A stretch of 64,000 nucleotides of DNA. Source: an uncultured Tenacibaculum sp. GTDB lineage: Bacteria; Bacteroidota; Bacteroidia; Flavobacteriales; Flavobacteriaceae. The position numbers were made by a program, and so were the translations under genes. The notes beneath the pieces are model-generated. The model was not told the origin of the DNA. It searched no databases and saw only the letters and a program-made list of their open reading frames with translations. Of the stretch, positions 40,930-50,277 are shown one piece after another (positions within the stretch are counted from its first letter, which is position 1; each line of letters begins with the position of its first letter). Location: contig CANMJA010000002.1 in assembly GCA_947498055.1 (NCBI GenBank), positions 1 to 64,000 of the forward strand, in the 5' to 3' direction.

Positions 40930-42768
40930 ATGAGACAAATTACACATATATTCCTTCTTCTTTTAATGATTTCATTTGTTTCTTCTGCTCAAATAAAGTC
41001 AAATACAAATTATTGGCAACAAGAAGTAGATTACAAAATGGATATTGATATGAATGTAAAGACTTATCAATATAAAGGGAAACAAAAATTAGCATACACT
41101 AATAACTCTCCCGATGAATTAGATAAGGTTTTTTATCATTTATATTTTAATGCTTTTCAACCAAACTCTCAAATGGATGCTCGTTTACACACGATAGAAG
41201 ACCCAGATGATAGAATGATAGATAAGACAAAAGGAGAAAGTAGAATTGCTAAATTAAGTTCCTCTGAAATAGGATATATAAAAGTAAATCAATTAAAGCA
41301 AAATGGTGTTAAAGTACAATTTCAAACAGTAGGTACTATTTTAGAAGTTCATTTAAATAAACCAATTAAATCTGGAGAAACAGTTACTTTTGATATGGAT
41401 TTTGACGGGCAAGTTCCTTTGCAAATAAGACGTTCTGGTAGAAATAGTAAAGAAGGTGTTGCTTTATCTATGACACAATGGTATCCTAAAATGGCAGAGT
41501 ATGATTTTGAAGGATGGCATACACCACCTTATATAGCAAGAGAGTTTCATGGTGTTTGGGGTAATTTTGATGTAACGTTACATATTGATAAAAAATATGT
41601 GGTAGGAGGTACAGGGAAGCTTCAAAACCCACAAGAAGTTGGTCATGGTTATGAAGATAAAAGCAAATCTTTAAAAAAACCGTCTGGAAAGAAATTAACT
41701 TGGAAATTTAAAGGAGAGAATATTCATGACTTTACATGGGCTGCAGATCCAGAATATATACACGATATTTTTAAAATGAAAAATGGTATAGATTTACATT
41801 TTTTATACAAGAAAACATTAGATGCTAAATATTTAGAAAGCTGGAAAAAACTACAACCTAAAACAGCAGATTTAATGAACTATTTTAGTGAAAAAATAGG
41901 GCAGTATCCTTATAAACAATATTCTGTAATACAAGGAGGAGATGGTGGTATGGAGTATGCACAATGTACTCTTATTACAGGGAAAAGATCTTGGAATAGT
42001 TTGTTTGGAGTTACAGCACATGAATTAGCACATACTTGGTTTCAGTTTTTATTAGCAACTAATGAAAGTAAACACCCTTGGATGGATGAAGGTTTTACCA
42101 CCTATATTTCTAATAAGGCAGCTAATGAACTTTTAAATCAAAATGTAGAGAACCCACATGCTCGTTCATATAAAGGATATAGTTTTGTAGCTAAATCAGG
42201 TTCAGAAGAGCCTCTTACTACACATGCAGATAGGTATGATACCAATAGAGGGTATGGAATAGGGAGTTATAGTAAAGGAAATGTCTTTCTAAGTCAATTA
42301 GAATATATTATTGGAGAAGAAAATGTTACTAAAACTCTAAAAAAATATTTTGAAGATTTTTCATTTAAACATCCTACACCTAACGATATAAAACGTAGTG
42401 CAGAAAAAGTATCTGGGATTCATTTAGATTGGTATTTAAATGAATGGACTCAAACGACACATACTATAGATTATGGCGTAAAACTAGTGAAAGATAAAGA
42501 AGTTACTTTACAAAGAATCGGAGCAATGCCAATGCCAATAGATGTAGAAGTGACATATGTAGACGGAAGTAAAGAAGCGTTTAATATTCCATTAGAAATA
42601 ATGAGAGGAAATAAAAAAACCAGTGCTACAGTATTAAAAGATTGGGGATGGGCATATCCAACCTATACTTTTAAGGTTTCTAAACCAGTAAAGTCAGTTC
42701 AAATTGATAAAAGTGGTTTAATGGCAGATATTAACCCTTTAAATAATACATTTAATACTGCAGAGTAA
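40930..42768 (+). CDS. M1 family metallopeptidase
   Basis: A 612-residue exported peptidase; I choose ATG 40930 (MRQITHIFLLLL), which begins a signal peptide ending at SSAQ, over an upstream start inside the terminator. The zinc site is HELAH followed by WMDEGFTTYIS, the HExxH-x18-E gluzincin pattern. The exopeptidase motif region is replaced by GGDGGMEYAQCTLITG, usual for the bacterial M1-like group. It removes N-terminal residues from peptides in the periplasm or at the surface. The C-terminal domain ends in a beta segment. Confidence 0.9.
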   Translation: MRQITHIFLLLLMISFVSSAQIKSNTNYWQQEVDYKMDIDMNVKTYQYKGKQKLAYTNNSPDELDKVFYHLYFNAFQPNSQMDARLHTIEDPDDRMIDKTKGESRIAKLSSSEIGYIKVNQLKQNGVKVQFQTVGTILEVHLNKPIKSGETVTFDMDFDGQVPLQIRRSGRNSKEGVALSMTQWYPKMAEYDFEGWHTPPYIAREFHGVWGNFDVTLHIDKKYVVGGTGKLQNPQEVGHGYEDKSKSLKKPSGKKLTWKFKGENIHDFTWAADPEYIHDIFKMKNGIDLHFLYKKTLDAKYLESWKKLQPKTADLMNYFSEKIGQYPYKQYSVIQGGDGGMEYAQCTLITGKRSWNSLFGVTAHELAHTWFQFLLATNESKHPWMDEGFTTYISNKAANELLNQNVENPHARSYKGYSFVAKSGSEEPLTTHADRYDTNRGYGIGSYSKGNVFLSQLEYIIGEENVTKTLKKYFEDFSFKHPTPNDIKRSAEKVSGIHLDWYLNEWTQTTHTIDYGVKLVKDKEVTLQRIGAMPMPIDVEVTYVDGSKEAFNIPLEIMRGNKKTSATVLKDWGWAYPTYTFKVSKPVKSVQIDKSGLMADINPLNNTFNTAE

Positions 42769-42861
42769 TTTTTAACCATTCAGTAACATAATTTTAATTA
42801 AATGAGAGAAAAGAATAAGTTTATTTTTTAGAATTTTAGGGCTAACCTTAAAATAAAAAAA

Positions 42862-43227
42862 ATGAAAAATTTATTGTATTCAACCCTATTATTTTTATGT
42901 TTTTCTTTTACTTCAAAAGAAGTGAAAATATCTGAAAACAATACTCGTAATGAGTTTGAAATAGTTGTTAATTTAGAGGATCGTAATGGTAATGAGGTAT
43001 CGTTAAATAGCTTATCTGGTTATTATGCTCAAAATATGGAAACAAAGCAATATTACTATAGCGTAAATTACTATGGCGAAACTGGGGTAATTTCTGGCTT
43101 ACCAGCAGGAAGCTATATTGTTGGAGCTTACGAAGGTTATTTTGACGGAGCTTCTTCTAAATTTATTACAATTACAGATTCTTCTGAAGAAACTATAGAA
43201 GTAACATTATATTATTGGTCTGAATAA
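42862..43227 (+). CDS. small exported beta protein
   Basis: A 121-residue protein with a short signal-like N-terminus (MKNLLYSTLLFLCFSFT). The rest appears to be one small beta sandwich of carboxypeptidase-regulatory type: EIVVNLEDRNGNEVSL and LPAGSYIVGAYEGYFDG fit that fold, ending in TIEVTLYYW. It is a single-gene unit with a clear terminator. Function unknown. Confidence 0.7.
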   Translation: MKNLLYSTLLFLCFSFTSKEVKISENNTRNEFEIVVNLEDRNGNEVSLNSLSGYYAQNMETKQYYYSVNYYGETGVISGLPAGSYIVGAYEGYFDGASSKFITITDSSEETIEVTLYYWSE

Positions 43228-43248
43228 AAAAGATGCATATTTAAGAAC

Positions 43249-43275
43249 AAAGCAGTGAGTTTTCACTGCTTTTTT
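43249..43275 (+). terminator. terminator after the small exported protein
   Basis: AAAGCAGTGA-type stem (43249-43258) paired with TCACTGCTTT, followed by a T run into 43275. Confidence 0.85.
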
Positions 43276-43318
43276 TCTTTATAAATAATTACTTTTGCTT
43301 TAAATTATATAGTGAATC

Positions 43319-45010
43319 ATGTCAGAAGAAAAAAAATCACTCAATTTTATAGAACAAATCATTGAAGATGATTTAGCAAATGGTGTTAAAAAAGAAAACT
43401 TACGTTTTCGTTTTCCTCCAGAACCTAATGGTTATTTACACATTGGTCATACCAAAGCAATTGGTATTAGTTTTGGTTTGGGAGAAAAATACAATGCGCC
43501 AGTTAATTTACGTTTCGATGATACCAATCCTGCAAAAGAAGAGCAAGAGTATGTAGATGCTATTAAAGAAGATGTAGCTTGGTTAGGATATAAATGGGAA
43601 AATGAATGTTATTCTTCCGATTATTTTCAACAATTATATGACTGGGCTATTCAGCTTATTAAAGATGGAAAAGCGTATGTTGATAGTCAATCTTCAGAAG
43701 AAATGGCAAAACAAAAAGGAACACCAACAACGGTAGGAGTTGCAAGTCCTTATAGAGATAGATCTGTAGAAGATAATCTAGATTTATTTACCAAAATGAA
43801 GAATGGAGAATTTGAAGAAGGTTCGCATGTGCTTAGAGCAAAAATAGATATGTCTTCTCCTAATATGCTATTAAGAGATCCTTTGATGTACAGAATACTT
43901 AAAAAATCGCACCATAGAACTGGGAACGATTGGGTTATTTATCCTATGTACGATTGGACACATGGAGAGAGTGATTACATAGAGCAAATATCTCACTCTT
44001 TATGTTCTTTAGAATTTAAACCTCACAGAGATTTATATAATTGGTTTAGAGATAATGTATATGTTTATAGTAAAGAAAATTATCCTTTAGCACCAAAACA
44101 AAGAGAGTTTTCTCGTTTAAACTTAAGTTATACAATTATGAGTAAGCGTAAGTTGTTAAGATTGGTAGAAGAAGGTATTGTTTCTGGTTGGGATGATCCA
44201 AGAATGCCAACAATTTCTGGTTTAAGAAGAAGAGGATACACACCTGCTGCTATTCGTAATTTTATAGAAACGGTAGGAGTATCTAAAAGAGAGAATATAA
44301 TAGATGTTGCTTTATTAGAATTTAAAATTAGAGAAGATTTAAATAAAAAAGCAAATAGAGTAATGGGAGTTTTGAATCCCGTAAAACTGGTTATCACTAA
44401 TTACCCTGAAAACAAAGAAGAAATTTTAATTGCTGAAAATAATCCAGAATTAGAAGAAGCTGGTTCTAGAGAAGTTCCTTTTTCTGGTGAATTATACATA
44501 GAAAGAGAAGATTTTAAAGAAGAAGCAAACAGAAAATACTTTAGATTAACAATAGGAAAAGAAGTGCGCTTAAAGAATGGTTATATAATAAAAGGAGAGA
44601 GTTGTAGTAAAGATGAAGAAGGGAATATAACAGAAATTCACTGTACTTACGATCCATTAAGTAAATCTGGTAGTGGAACAGAAGAAAGTAAACGAAAAGT
44701 AAAAGGAACATTGCATTGGGTATCTATAAAACATGCCGTAGAAGCCGAAGTAAGAGTCTATGATCGTTTGTTTTCAGATGAAGCACCAGATGCACATAAA
44801 GACAAAGATTACATGAGTTTTATAAATCCAAACTCCTTGAAAATAATAAAAGCTTTTGTAGAACCTAGTTTAGGCAAAGCAAAAGTAGGAGAGCGATTCC
44901 AATTTCAACGATTAGGTTATTTTAATGTAGATAGAGATACTAATTCAGAAAAGTTAATTTTTAATAAAATAGTCGGATTAAGAGATACTTGGACGAAAAA
45001 AAGTAAATAA
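43319..45010 (+). CDS. glnS: glutaminyl-tRNA synthetase
   Basis: A 563-residue class I aminoacyl-tRNA synthetase. It has the HIGH box in YLHIGHTKA, the GlnRS-type LRFDDTNP, the KMSKS-equivalent IMSKRKLL and the GlnRS anticodon-binding beta barrels (YFRLTIGKEVRLKNGYI; HWVSIKHAVEAEVRVYDRLF). RFPPEPNGYLH and the ending LIFNKIVGLRDTW are typical of GlnRS rather than GluRS. It charges tRNA-Gln in the cytoplasm. Monocistronic, with a terminator at 45031. Confidence 0.97.
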   Translation: MSEEKKSLNFIEQIIEDDLANGVKKENLRFRFPPEPNGYLHIGHTKAIGISFGLGEKYNAPVNLRFDDTNPAKEEQEYVDAIKEDVAWLGYKWENECYSSDYFQQLYDWAIQLIKDGKAYVDSQSSEEMAKQKGTPTTVGVASPYRDRSVEDNLDLFTKMKNGEFEEGSHVLRAKIDMSSPNMLLRDPLMYRILKKSHHRTGNDWVIYPMYDWTHGESDYIEQISHSLCSLEFKPHRDLYNWFRDNVYVYSKENYPLAPKQREFSRLNLSYTIMSKRKLLRLVEEGIVSGWDDPRMPTISGLRRRGYTPAAIRNFIETVGVSKRENIIDVALLEFKIREDLNKKANRVMGVLNPVKLVITNYPENKEEILIAENNPELEEAGSREVPFSGELYIEREDFKEEANRKYFRLTIGKEVRLKNGYIIKGESCSKDEEGNITEIHCTYDPLSKSGSGTEESKRKVKGTLHWVSIKHAVEAEVRVYDRLFSDEAPDAHKDKDYMSFINPNSLKIIKAFVEPSLGKAKVGERFQFQRLGYFNVDRDTNSEKLIFNKIVGLRDTWTKKSK

Positions 45011-45030
45011 AATTTGTTAAATTTAACCAG

Positions 45031-45079
45031 ATAGTTGTGTTTTTTTGTTAAAAAAATAAAAAAAACGCAACTATTTTTT
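45031..45079 (+). terminator. glnS terminator
   Basis: ATAGTTGTGTTTTTT and AAAAAACGCAACTAT form a long stem with one G-T pair, then TTTTTT. The AACGCAA here is explained by the stem. Confidence 0.8.
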
Positions 45080-45148
45080 ATTTTCAGTGTTTTTTCATAA
45101 ATTAGCAATCCCAATATTATAAATTAACCATTTTAATCCCCCTCTAAA

Positions 45149-45841
45149 ATGAAAAAAGCAATTTGGTTGCTTGTTTGTGTGTTTTTAGTAAATTTAGCGA
45201 CCTCACAATCCTCAAAGTCAAAAACTTGTTCTTCAAAGAAAATTTTGACACAAAACCTTAATAGTATTAATAATAAATGCCAAACCGTTAATACTAATGT
45301 AAAAAATAAAAATATTTTTCGTCATGTAACACTTAAACAGAGTAACACGAAAGGGAGGTATTTAGTAAAAAGAAGAAAACAAATTGCTAAAACTATTAAA
45401 GTAGCTAAAACTAAAGGTTTAGCTAATGAAAACAAAAATTCATACTTACCAGAAGCTTTAAAAGTTAGTAAAATAACAAGAAAAGTATATCAACTTTATG
45501 ATGTTGATTATGTTCCTTTATTTAAATCGTGTGAAAAAGCACCTGAAAAGGAACAATTAAAATGTTTTAATGCAGTAGTAGGTAATCATATTCAAAACAA
45601 TTTTGAATATCCTGAAGAAGCAATTGAAAAGGAAATTGTTGGACACATTACGGTAAAATTCGTTGTTAATGAAAATGGTAAAGTAACTAATGTGAAAGCT
45701 AATGACGGAAGTTATGAAGATACTATTTTAACAAAATATAGTGAAGAGTTAATATCTAAATTACCAAATTTAAAACCAGCTAAAAAAAGAAATAAAAAAG
45801 TAGCAGTTTCTTATGAATTACAATTAGATTTTTCTTTGTGA
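45149..45841 (+). CDS. exported TonB C-terminal-domain protein
   Basis: A 230-residue protein. The N-terminus is a signal peptide ending near NLATSQ; then a basic low-complexity linker (residues 25-120) leads to a C-terminal TonB-like domain. FEYPEEAIEKEIVGHITVKF, VNENGKVTNV and LPNLKPAKKRNKKVAVSYEL match the TonB C-terminal fold. Canonical TonB keeps an uncleaved N-terminal helix; whether this one is cleaved is unclear. It resembles the 50278 protein over its full length. It may contact receptors or act in the periplasm. Confidence 0.82.
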   Translation: MKKAIWLLVCVFLVNLATSQSSKSKTCSSKKILTQNLNSINNKCQTVNTNVKNKNIFRHVTLKQSNTKGRYLVKRRKQIAKTIKVAKTKGLANENKNSYLPEALKVSKITRKVYQLYDVDYVPLFKSCEKAPEKEQLKCFNAVVGNHIQNNFEYPEEAIEKEIVGHITVKFVVNENGKVTNVKANDGSYEDTILTKYSEELISKLPNLKPAKKRNKKVAVSYELQLDFSL

Positions 45842-45861
45842 AACAAATTTATTTCTATAAA

Positions 45862-45899
45862 ATTCATCATAAAGTAATGATTACTACTTTATGATGAAT
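45862..45899. terminator. bidirectional terminator between convergent genes
   Basis: ATTCATCATAAAGTA and TACTTTATGATGAAT form a perfect 15-bp stem with an 8-nt loop. It overlaps the stop codon of the convergent minus-strand gene. Confidence 0.7.
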
Positions 45900-47482
45900 T
45901 CTTGGTTTATAGACCAATTGGCTCTCATTTTAAGTATTTCAGTAAGGTAAATAATTTTTTCTGGCTGCTTTTTTTCAATTAATTTACCAGAATCCCACAC
46001 GTTATTTTTGTTTTCGTCAATAATTGCCCTTACAATATATTCTTTAGGTTCTAATAAACTAAACTCAATGGTTTTTGATTTGTTAACTATTCTTTTCTGA
46101 ACAACTTCTTCATCTGCTAACAACTCAATAATAACAGGGCTATCTACTTCTTTTTTTAAATTTAAAATGATACTTCCATAATCTTCTACTTCTTTGGTGC
46201 TAAATTTATACTCTAAAGTATCTTTAGATGCAATACCATATAAATCTTCAATAGCATTTGGTAAGCCTTTAAAAACATACCCTTTTTTAGGTTTTTTTTC
46301 AAAAAATAAACCAATCTTATTAATAGAAATTTTCTTTAATTTAAAAGGAATGGCAAGGGTATCAGAATCAACTAATGTAAATTTAGTGCTATCAATTTTG
46401 CTTATTGGATTATTAGTTATCAATTTTAAAGTGTCTGTTAAATGCAATGTGTTTTTAATAGTGTTTGAAATAGATAAGGAATCTATTTTTTTCTTTCTTA
46501 AGAAAACGGTGGTTGTGTCTAATTCATTCTTATAAGAGACTAAAAAATTTAGAGAATCTGCTTCAATTGGAGTATGCCAATAATTTAAAGTATCTTTTTC
46601 ACTTTCAAACATCGTGGCAGATTTAAATGTATCTGGAACTTTAGATAATAGTTTTACTTTTAACTCTTTGTCGCCAATAAAGCCAAACTGAATTTTTCCT
46701 TTACTAATCTCTTTACCTCTTTTAAATTTATAAGGTGGTTTTTCCTTAAAAAGTATAATAGGAGTATTTATTAAACTGTCTTTAGGTAAGAAAATAGTGT
46801 CTTTAATAAAACCAATTTTATCGATAGAAGGGTTAAACTTATAATCAGAAGCCTCTTCATCTATAGCCATAACGAAATACTTTCCTTCTTTTATATTTGA
46901 AAACTTAAAATTTAAAGAGTCAAAAGTTTTAGTAACATAATCTGGTTTTCTTTTAAAAGGAATAGAATCATTATAGGTAGAATCTGCTTTGTATAGTAAA
47001 ACGTTATAGTTTTTAGTAAGTTCTTTTTTAAAAATATCTTTAACAGAACCACTTAAATTTAAGGAGTCAATAAGATTTCCAGTAGAAAAAACGTATTTAA
47101 AATTTTCTAAAGTATTACTTTCATTGTTATCTTTAATAGCATCTCCAAAATTAAAAGTATAAGTTGTATTCTTTTTTAAAGAATCTAAAATTTTTATGTT
47201 AATATACTTACTTGGAGTTCCTTGAGGAGTAATTAAAGGATCAATTTTAAATGGTGGAGAAATAATTAATTGTTTACTTAAATCTCTTAAAACAACATAT
47301 TCATCAAAGTAAATTCTAATATTTTTTTGATTAAAATTTAAACTCTTATGTTCTGGTTTAGCAACAACCATTACAGGTGGAGTTTCATCTTTAGGACCTC
47401 CTTCTGGCCTACCTTTTCTGGCGCAACCCTGAAAAATAGAAAGACAAACTATAATTAAAAAATAATGATATGTAAATTTCAC
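45884..47482 (-). CDS. lipoprotein with SbsA-type Ig-like domain
   Basis: A 532-residue outer-surface or periplasmic lipoprotein with lipobox FQGCA. The mature N-terminus KGRPEGGPKDETPP is the signature start of a widespread flavobacterial family, followed by an SbsA Ig-like domain (residues about 35-125: NIRIYFDEYVVLRD). The remaining domains are beta-rich; the C-terminal one (ILNLKKEVDSPVIIEL; YIVRAIIDENKNNVWD) resembles a carboxypeptidase-regulatory fold. Role unknown, probably envelope structure. Convergent with the TonB-C gene. Confidence 0.85.
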   Translation of the reverse strand: MKFTYHYFLIIVCLSIFQGCARKGRPEGGPKDETPPVMVVAKPEHKSLNFNQKNIRIYFDEYVVLRDLSKQLIISPPFKIDPLITPQGTPSKYINIKILDSLKKNTTYTFNFGDAIKDNNESNTLENFKYVFSTGNLIDSLNLSGSVKDIFKKELTKNYNVLLYKADSTYNDSIPFKRKPDYVTKTFDSLNFKFSNIKEGKYFVMAIDEEASDYKFNPSIDKIGFIKDTIFLPKDSLINTPIILFKEKPPYKFKRGKEISKGKIQFGFIGDKELKVKLLSKVPDTFKSATMFESEKDTLNYWHTPIEADSLNFLVSYKNELDTTTVFLRKKKIDSLSISNTIKNTLHLTDTLKLITNNPISKIDSTKFTLVDSDTLAIPFKLKKISINKIGLFFEKKPKKGYVFKGLPNAIEDLYGIASKDTLEYKFSTKEVEDYGSIILNLKKEVDSPVIIELLADEEVVQKRIVNKSKTIEFSLLEPKEYIVRAIIDENKNNVWDSGKLIEKKQPEKIIYLTEILKMRANWSINQEFIIK

Positions 47483-47520
47483 TAGTGGTTTTTTTATAAA
47501 ACCAAAAGTAGTGAAAACAA

Positions 47521-48225
47521 CTATGTTTTTTGAGTATAAGCCATAGTAAGAATGCTAATTTTAATATTTTTAACTTTTTGTAGTTCATTACAACAAGCTT
47601 CTAATGTGGCACCAGATGTAATTACATCATCAATTAACAATACATGTTTGCTTTCTAGAGAGTCAGTTTCTGTTAATTTAAATTTTGTGTGAATATTATG
47701 AAAACGATCAAACCTACTTTTTAATGTTTGTGTTTTAGATAACGATGTTCTTATTAAAACTTTAGGTAAATATCTAGTGTTTAGTTTTTTTGCTAAAATT
47801 TTACCAAAAAGAGACAGCTGATTATAACCTCTTTGTTTCAGCTTTTGTTTATGTAAAGGAACAGGAATAATAAAATCGACATCTAAAAACTCCTTCTGTT
47901 TATGTAATTTATGTGCAACCCAATTAGCAAGGAAAACACCTACATCTTCACGGTTTTTATACTTTAATTGATGAATTAACTTTTGAGTACTGTTTTTTTT
48001 TCTGTAAAATAAAAGAGTATATCCTTTATAAATAGTTGTTTTACCATAAAAAATAGAAGTGATTATGTTGTTCTGACAATCAGGTATATCGACAACAGGT
48101 AAATCATTTTTACAGGAATTACATAGTATAGTCTCAGACAAAAACAAGACTTTATCACAATTTATACATAAATTAGGATAAAAAATACTTAAAAGATCTT
48201 TAAAAAAATGCATATTTGCTTTCAC
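47521..48225 (-). CDS. comF: ComF family phosphoribosyltransferase-like protein
   Basis: A 234-residue protein with an N-terminal zinc-ribbon (CINCDKVLFLSETILCNSC) and a type I PRTase domain. VDFIIPVPLHKQKLKQRGYNQ is the ComF signature, and VLLIDDVITSGATLEA is the PRPP-binding loop. ComF/GntX proteins take part in DNA uptake for transformation, probably by driving single-strand DNA import. Its start overlaps that of the divergent methyltransferase by 18 bp. Confidence 0.93.
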   Translation of the reverse strand: MKANMHFFKDLLSIFYPNLCINCDKVLFLSETILCNSCKNDLPVVDIPDCQNNIITSIFYGKTTIYKGYTLLFYRKKNSTQKLIHQLKYKNREDVGVFLANWVAHKLHKQKEFLDVDFIIPVPLHKQKLKQRGYNQLSLFGKILAKKLNTRYLPKVLIRTSLSKTQTLKSRFDRFHNIHTKFKLTETDSLESKHVLLIDDVITSGATLEACCNELQKVKNIKISILTMAYTQKT

Positions 48226-48831
48226 AACTTTTTACAACAAACATACGAAACAACTAAAAATATTTTTTTGGAAAAGAAATTCAATTTTTTAAAGGAAGCA
48301 ATTTCAACAGTAAAAACATCAGGAACATTAATTCCTAGTTCACGCTTTTTAGCTGAAAAAATGTTAAAACATATTGATTTTAAAAAAGCAAAGCTAATTG
48401 TAGAGTTAGGTTCGGGTAACGGAGCTATTACAAAACGTATTTTAAATAAAATGAATTCAGAAACAAAATTGATTTGTTTTGAAATAAATGAAACCTTTTA
48501 TAATGAGCTACTTAAAATTGATCACTCACAAATAACTGTTTTAAAGGCTTCTGCAGAAAATGTGATACAAGAAATCAATAAATTAGGTTACACAGAAGCA
48601 GATTATATTGTTTCTGGCTTGCCTTTGTCAATTATCCCTAAAAAAATTTCAGAAAATATTTTAGTAGAATCTCATAAAGCACTTAAAAAAGAAGGATACT
48701 TCGTACAATTTCAATATAGTTTAGACTATTACAAAAGATTAAAAAACATCTTTAAAAAGGAAAATGTTTCCTTAAACTTTGAGCCAATAAATTTTCCGCC
48801 AGCATTTATTTATAGCTGTATAAAAAAATAA
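48208..48831 (+). CDS. class I SAM-dependent methyltransferase (PmtA/KsgA-like)
   Basis: A methyltransferase of up to 207 residues. VKTSGTLIPSSRFLAEKML followed by LIVELGSGNGAITKRIL (SAM motif I) is typical of phospholipid N-methyltransferases and rRNA adenine dimethylases. Acidic FEIN and SGLPLSIIP complete motifs II and IV. The first 20 residues (MHICFHNFLQQTY) overlap the 5' end of divergent comF; a TTG near 48268 may be the true start, since conserved sequence begins near residue 30. Substrate uncertain: phosphatidylethanolamine is the likeliest guess. Confidence 0.8.
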   Translation: MHICFHNFLQQTYETTKNIFLEKKFNFLKEAISTVKTSGTLIPSSRFLAEKMLKHIDFKKAKLIVELGSGNGAITKRILNKMNSETKLICFEINETFYNELLKIDHSQITVLKASAENVIQEINKLGYTEADYIVSGLPLSIIPKKISENILVESHKALKKEGYFVQFQYSLDYYKRLKNIFKKENVSLNFEPINFPPAFIYSCIKK

Positions 48832-48867
48832 ACGGTTTACTTTTAAGAATTCGTATTTTTGTCCTCT

Positions 48868-50058
48868 ATGATTGAAACACGAGAAGCAATATCTGAGAAG
48901 GTTGTTTTAATTGGTGTTATAACACAACATCAAAACGAAGACAAAGCTCAAGAATATTTAGATGAATTAGATTTTTTAACAATTACAGCAGGAGGAGTTC
49001 CTGTAAAAAGATTTTTCCAAAAATTAGATAAACCAAATCCAAAAACATTCCTAGGATCTGGAAAGCTAGAAGAAGTAAAAACGTATGTAGAAAGTCATAA
49101 TATAGGAACAGCTATTTTTGATGACGAACTTTCGCCAGCGCAATTAAGAAATATTGAGAGAATTTTAGATTGTAAAATTTTAGATAGAACAAGTTTAATA
49201 TTAGATATTTTTGCAAGTAGAGCACAAACTAGCTCTGCAAAAACACAAGTTGAATTAGCGCAGTATGAGTACCTTTTACCTCGTTTAACAAGAATGTGGA
49301 CGCACTTAGATAAACAAAAAGGAGGTATCGGTATGAGAGGTCCTGGGGAAACAGAAATAGAAACAGACCGTAGAATTATTAGAAACAAAATAACGCTATT
49401 AAAAAAGAAACTAGCCACTATTGACAAACAAATGTCTGTTCAAAGGAAAAATAGAGGGAAACTTGTTAGAGTAGCTTTAGTAGGATATACGAACGTTGGG
49501 AAATCTACTCTAATGAATCTCATAAGTAAAAGTGATGTTTTTGCAGAAAACAAATTATTTGCAACATTAGATACTACTGTTAGAAAAGTAGTTATAAAAA
49601 ACATCCCTTTTTTATTGACAGATACAGTAGGTTTTATAAGAAAATTACCGACACAATTGGTAGAGTCGTTTAAATCAACTCTTGATGAGGTTCGAGAAGC
49701 AGATTTATTAATACATGTTGTAGATATTTCTCACCCAAATTTTGAAGATCATATATCTTCTGTTAATAAAATTCTAGATGAAATAGATAGCGCGAATAAA
49801 CCAACGATCATGATTTTTAATAAAATTGACGCGTATACACATGAGACAATAGAAGAAGATGATTTGGTTACAGAAAAAACAAAGGCACACTACACTTTAG
49901 ATGATTGGAAGAAAACATGGTTAAATGATTTAAACAAAGAAGTTTGTTTTATTTCTGCTGTGGAGAAAAATAATATAGAAGAATTTAAGGAAATTACATA
50001 TCAAAATGTTATAAAGATTCATACGAAAATCTTCCCGTATAATAATTTTTTATATTAA
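48868..50058 (+). CDS. hflX: GTPase HflX
   Basis: A 396-residue ribosome-associated GTPase, read from ATG 48868; an upstream TTG only adds three residues. The N-terminal HflX domain has FLGSGKLEEVK and the glycine-rich GIGMRGPGETEIETDRR. The G domain has G1 GYTNVGKSTL, G3 DTVGFIRKLP and G4 FNKID. HflX splits stalled ribosomes under stress. A TATTTTTG element ends about 9 bp before the ATG, so the leader would be very short. A 7-bp hairpin (50057-50076) follows the stop. Confidence 0.95.
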   Translation: MIETREAISEKVVLIGVITQHQNEDKAQEYLDELDFLTITAGGVPVKRFFQKLDKPNPKTFLGSGKLEEVKTYVESHNIGTAIFDDELSPAQLRNIERILDCKILDRTSLILDIFASRAQTSSAKTQVELAQYEYLLPRLTRMWTHLDKQKGGIGMRGPGETEIETDRRIIRNKITLLKKKLATIDKQMSVQRKNRGKLVRVALVGYTNVGKSTLMNLISKSDVFAENKLFATLDTTVRKVVIKNIPFLLTDTVGFIRKLPTQLVESFKSTLDEVREADLLIHVVDISHPNFEDHISSVNKILDEIDSANKPTIMIFNKIDAYTHETIEEDDLVTEKTKAHYTLDDWKKTWLNDLNKEVCFISAVEKNNIEEFKEITYQNVIKIHTKIFPYNNFLY

Positions 50059-50277
50059 CAACCACGAGGTTGTTTAATTATTTGTTTATCAAACAGAAAC
50101 ACTAAAAAACAACTTTTTTCAGGTTCTATATAACAAATATTTGCAAAATATGAAAGTAAATCTTCTGTTTTAATTTTTTTTTTCTACATTTGTACCCAAT
50201 TATTGTGTAAAGTAAAATGTATTTAGCTGAAATATAAAGAGTTTTATGTTTGGTTAAAGAAGTTAATTCCCCAACGT

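Noticed and set aside
45063..45071. AACGCAA copy outside the element as part of the repeat family
   Set aside because: It forms one arm of the glnS terminator stem and stands alone.
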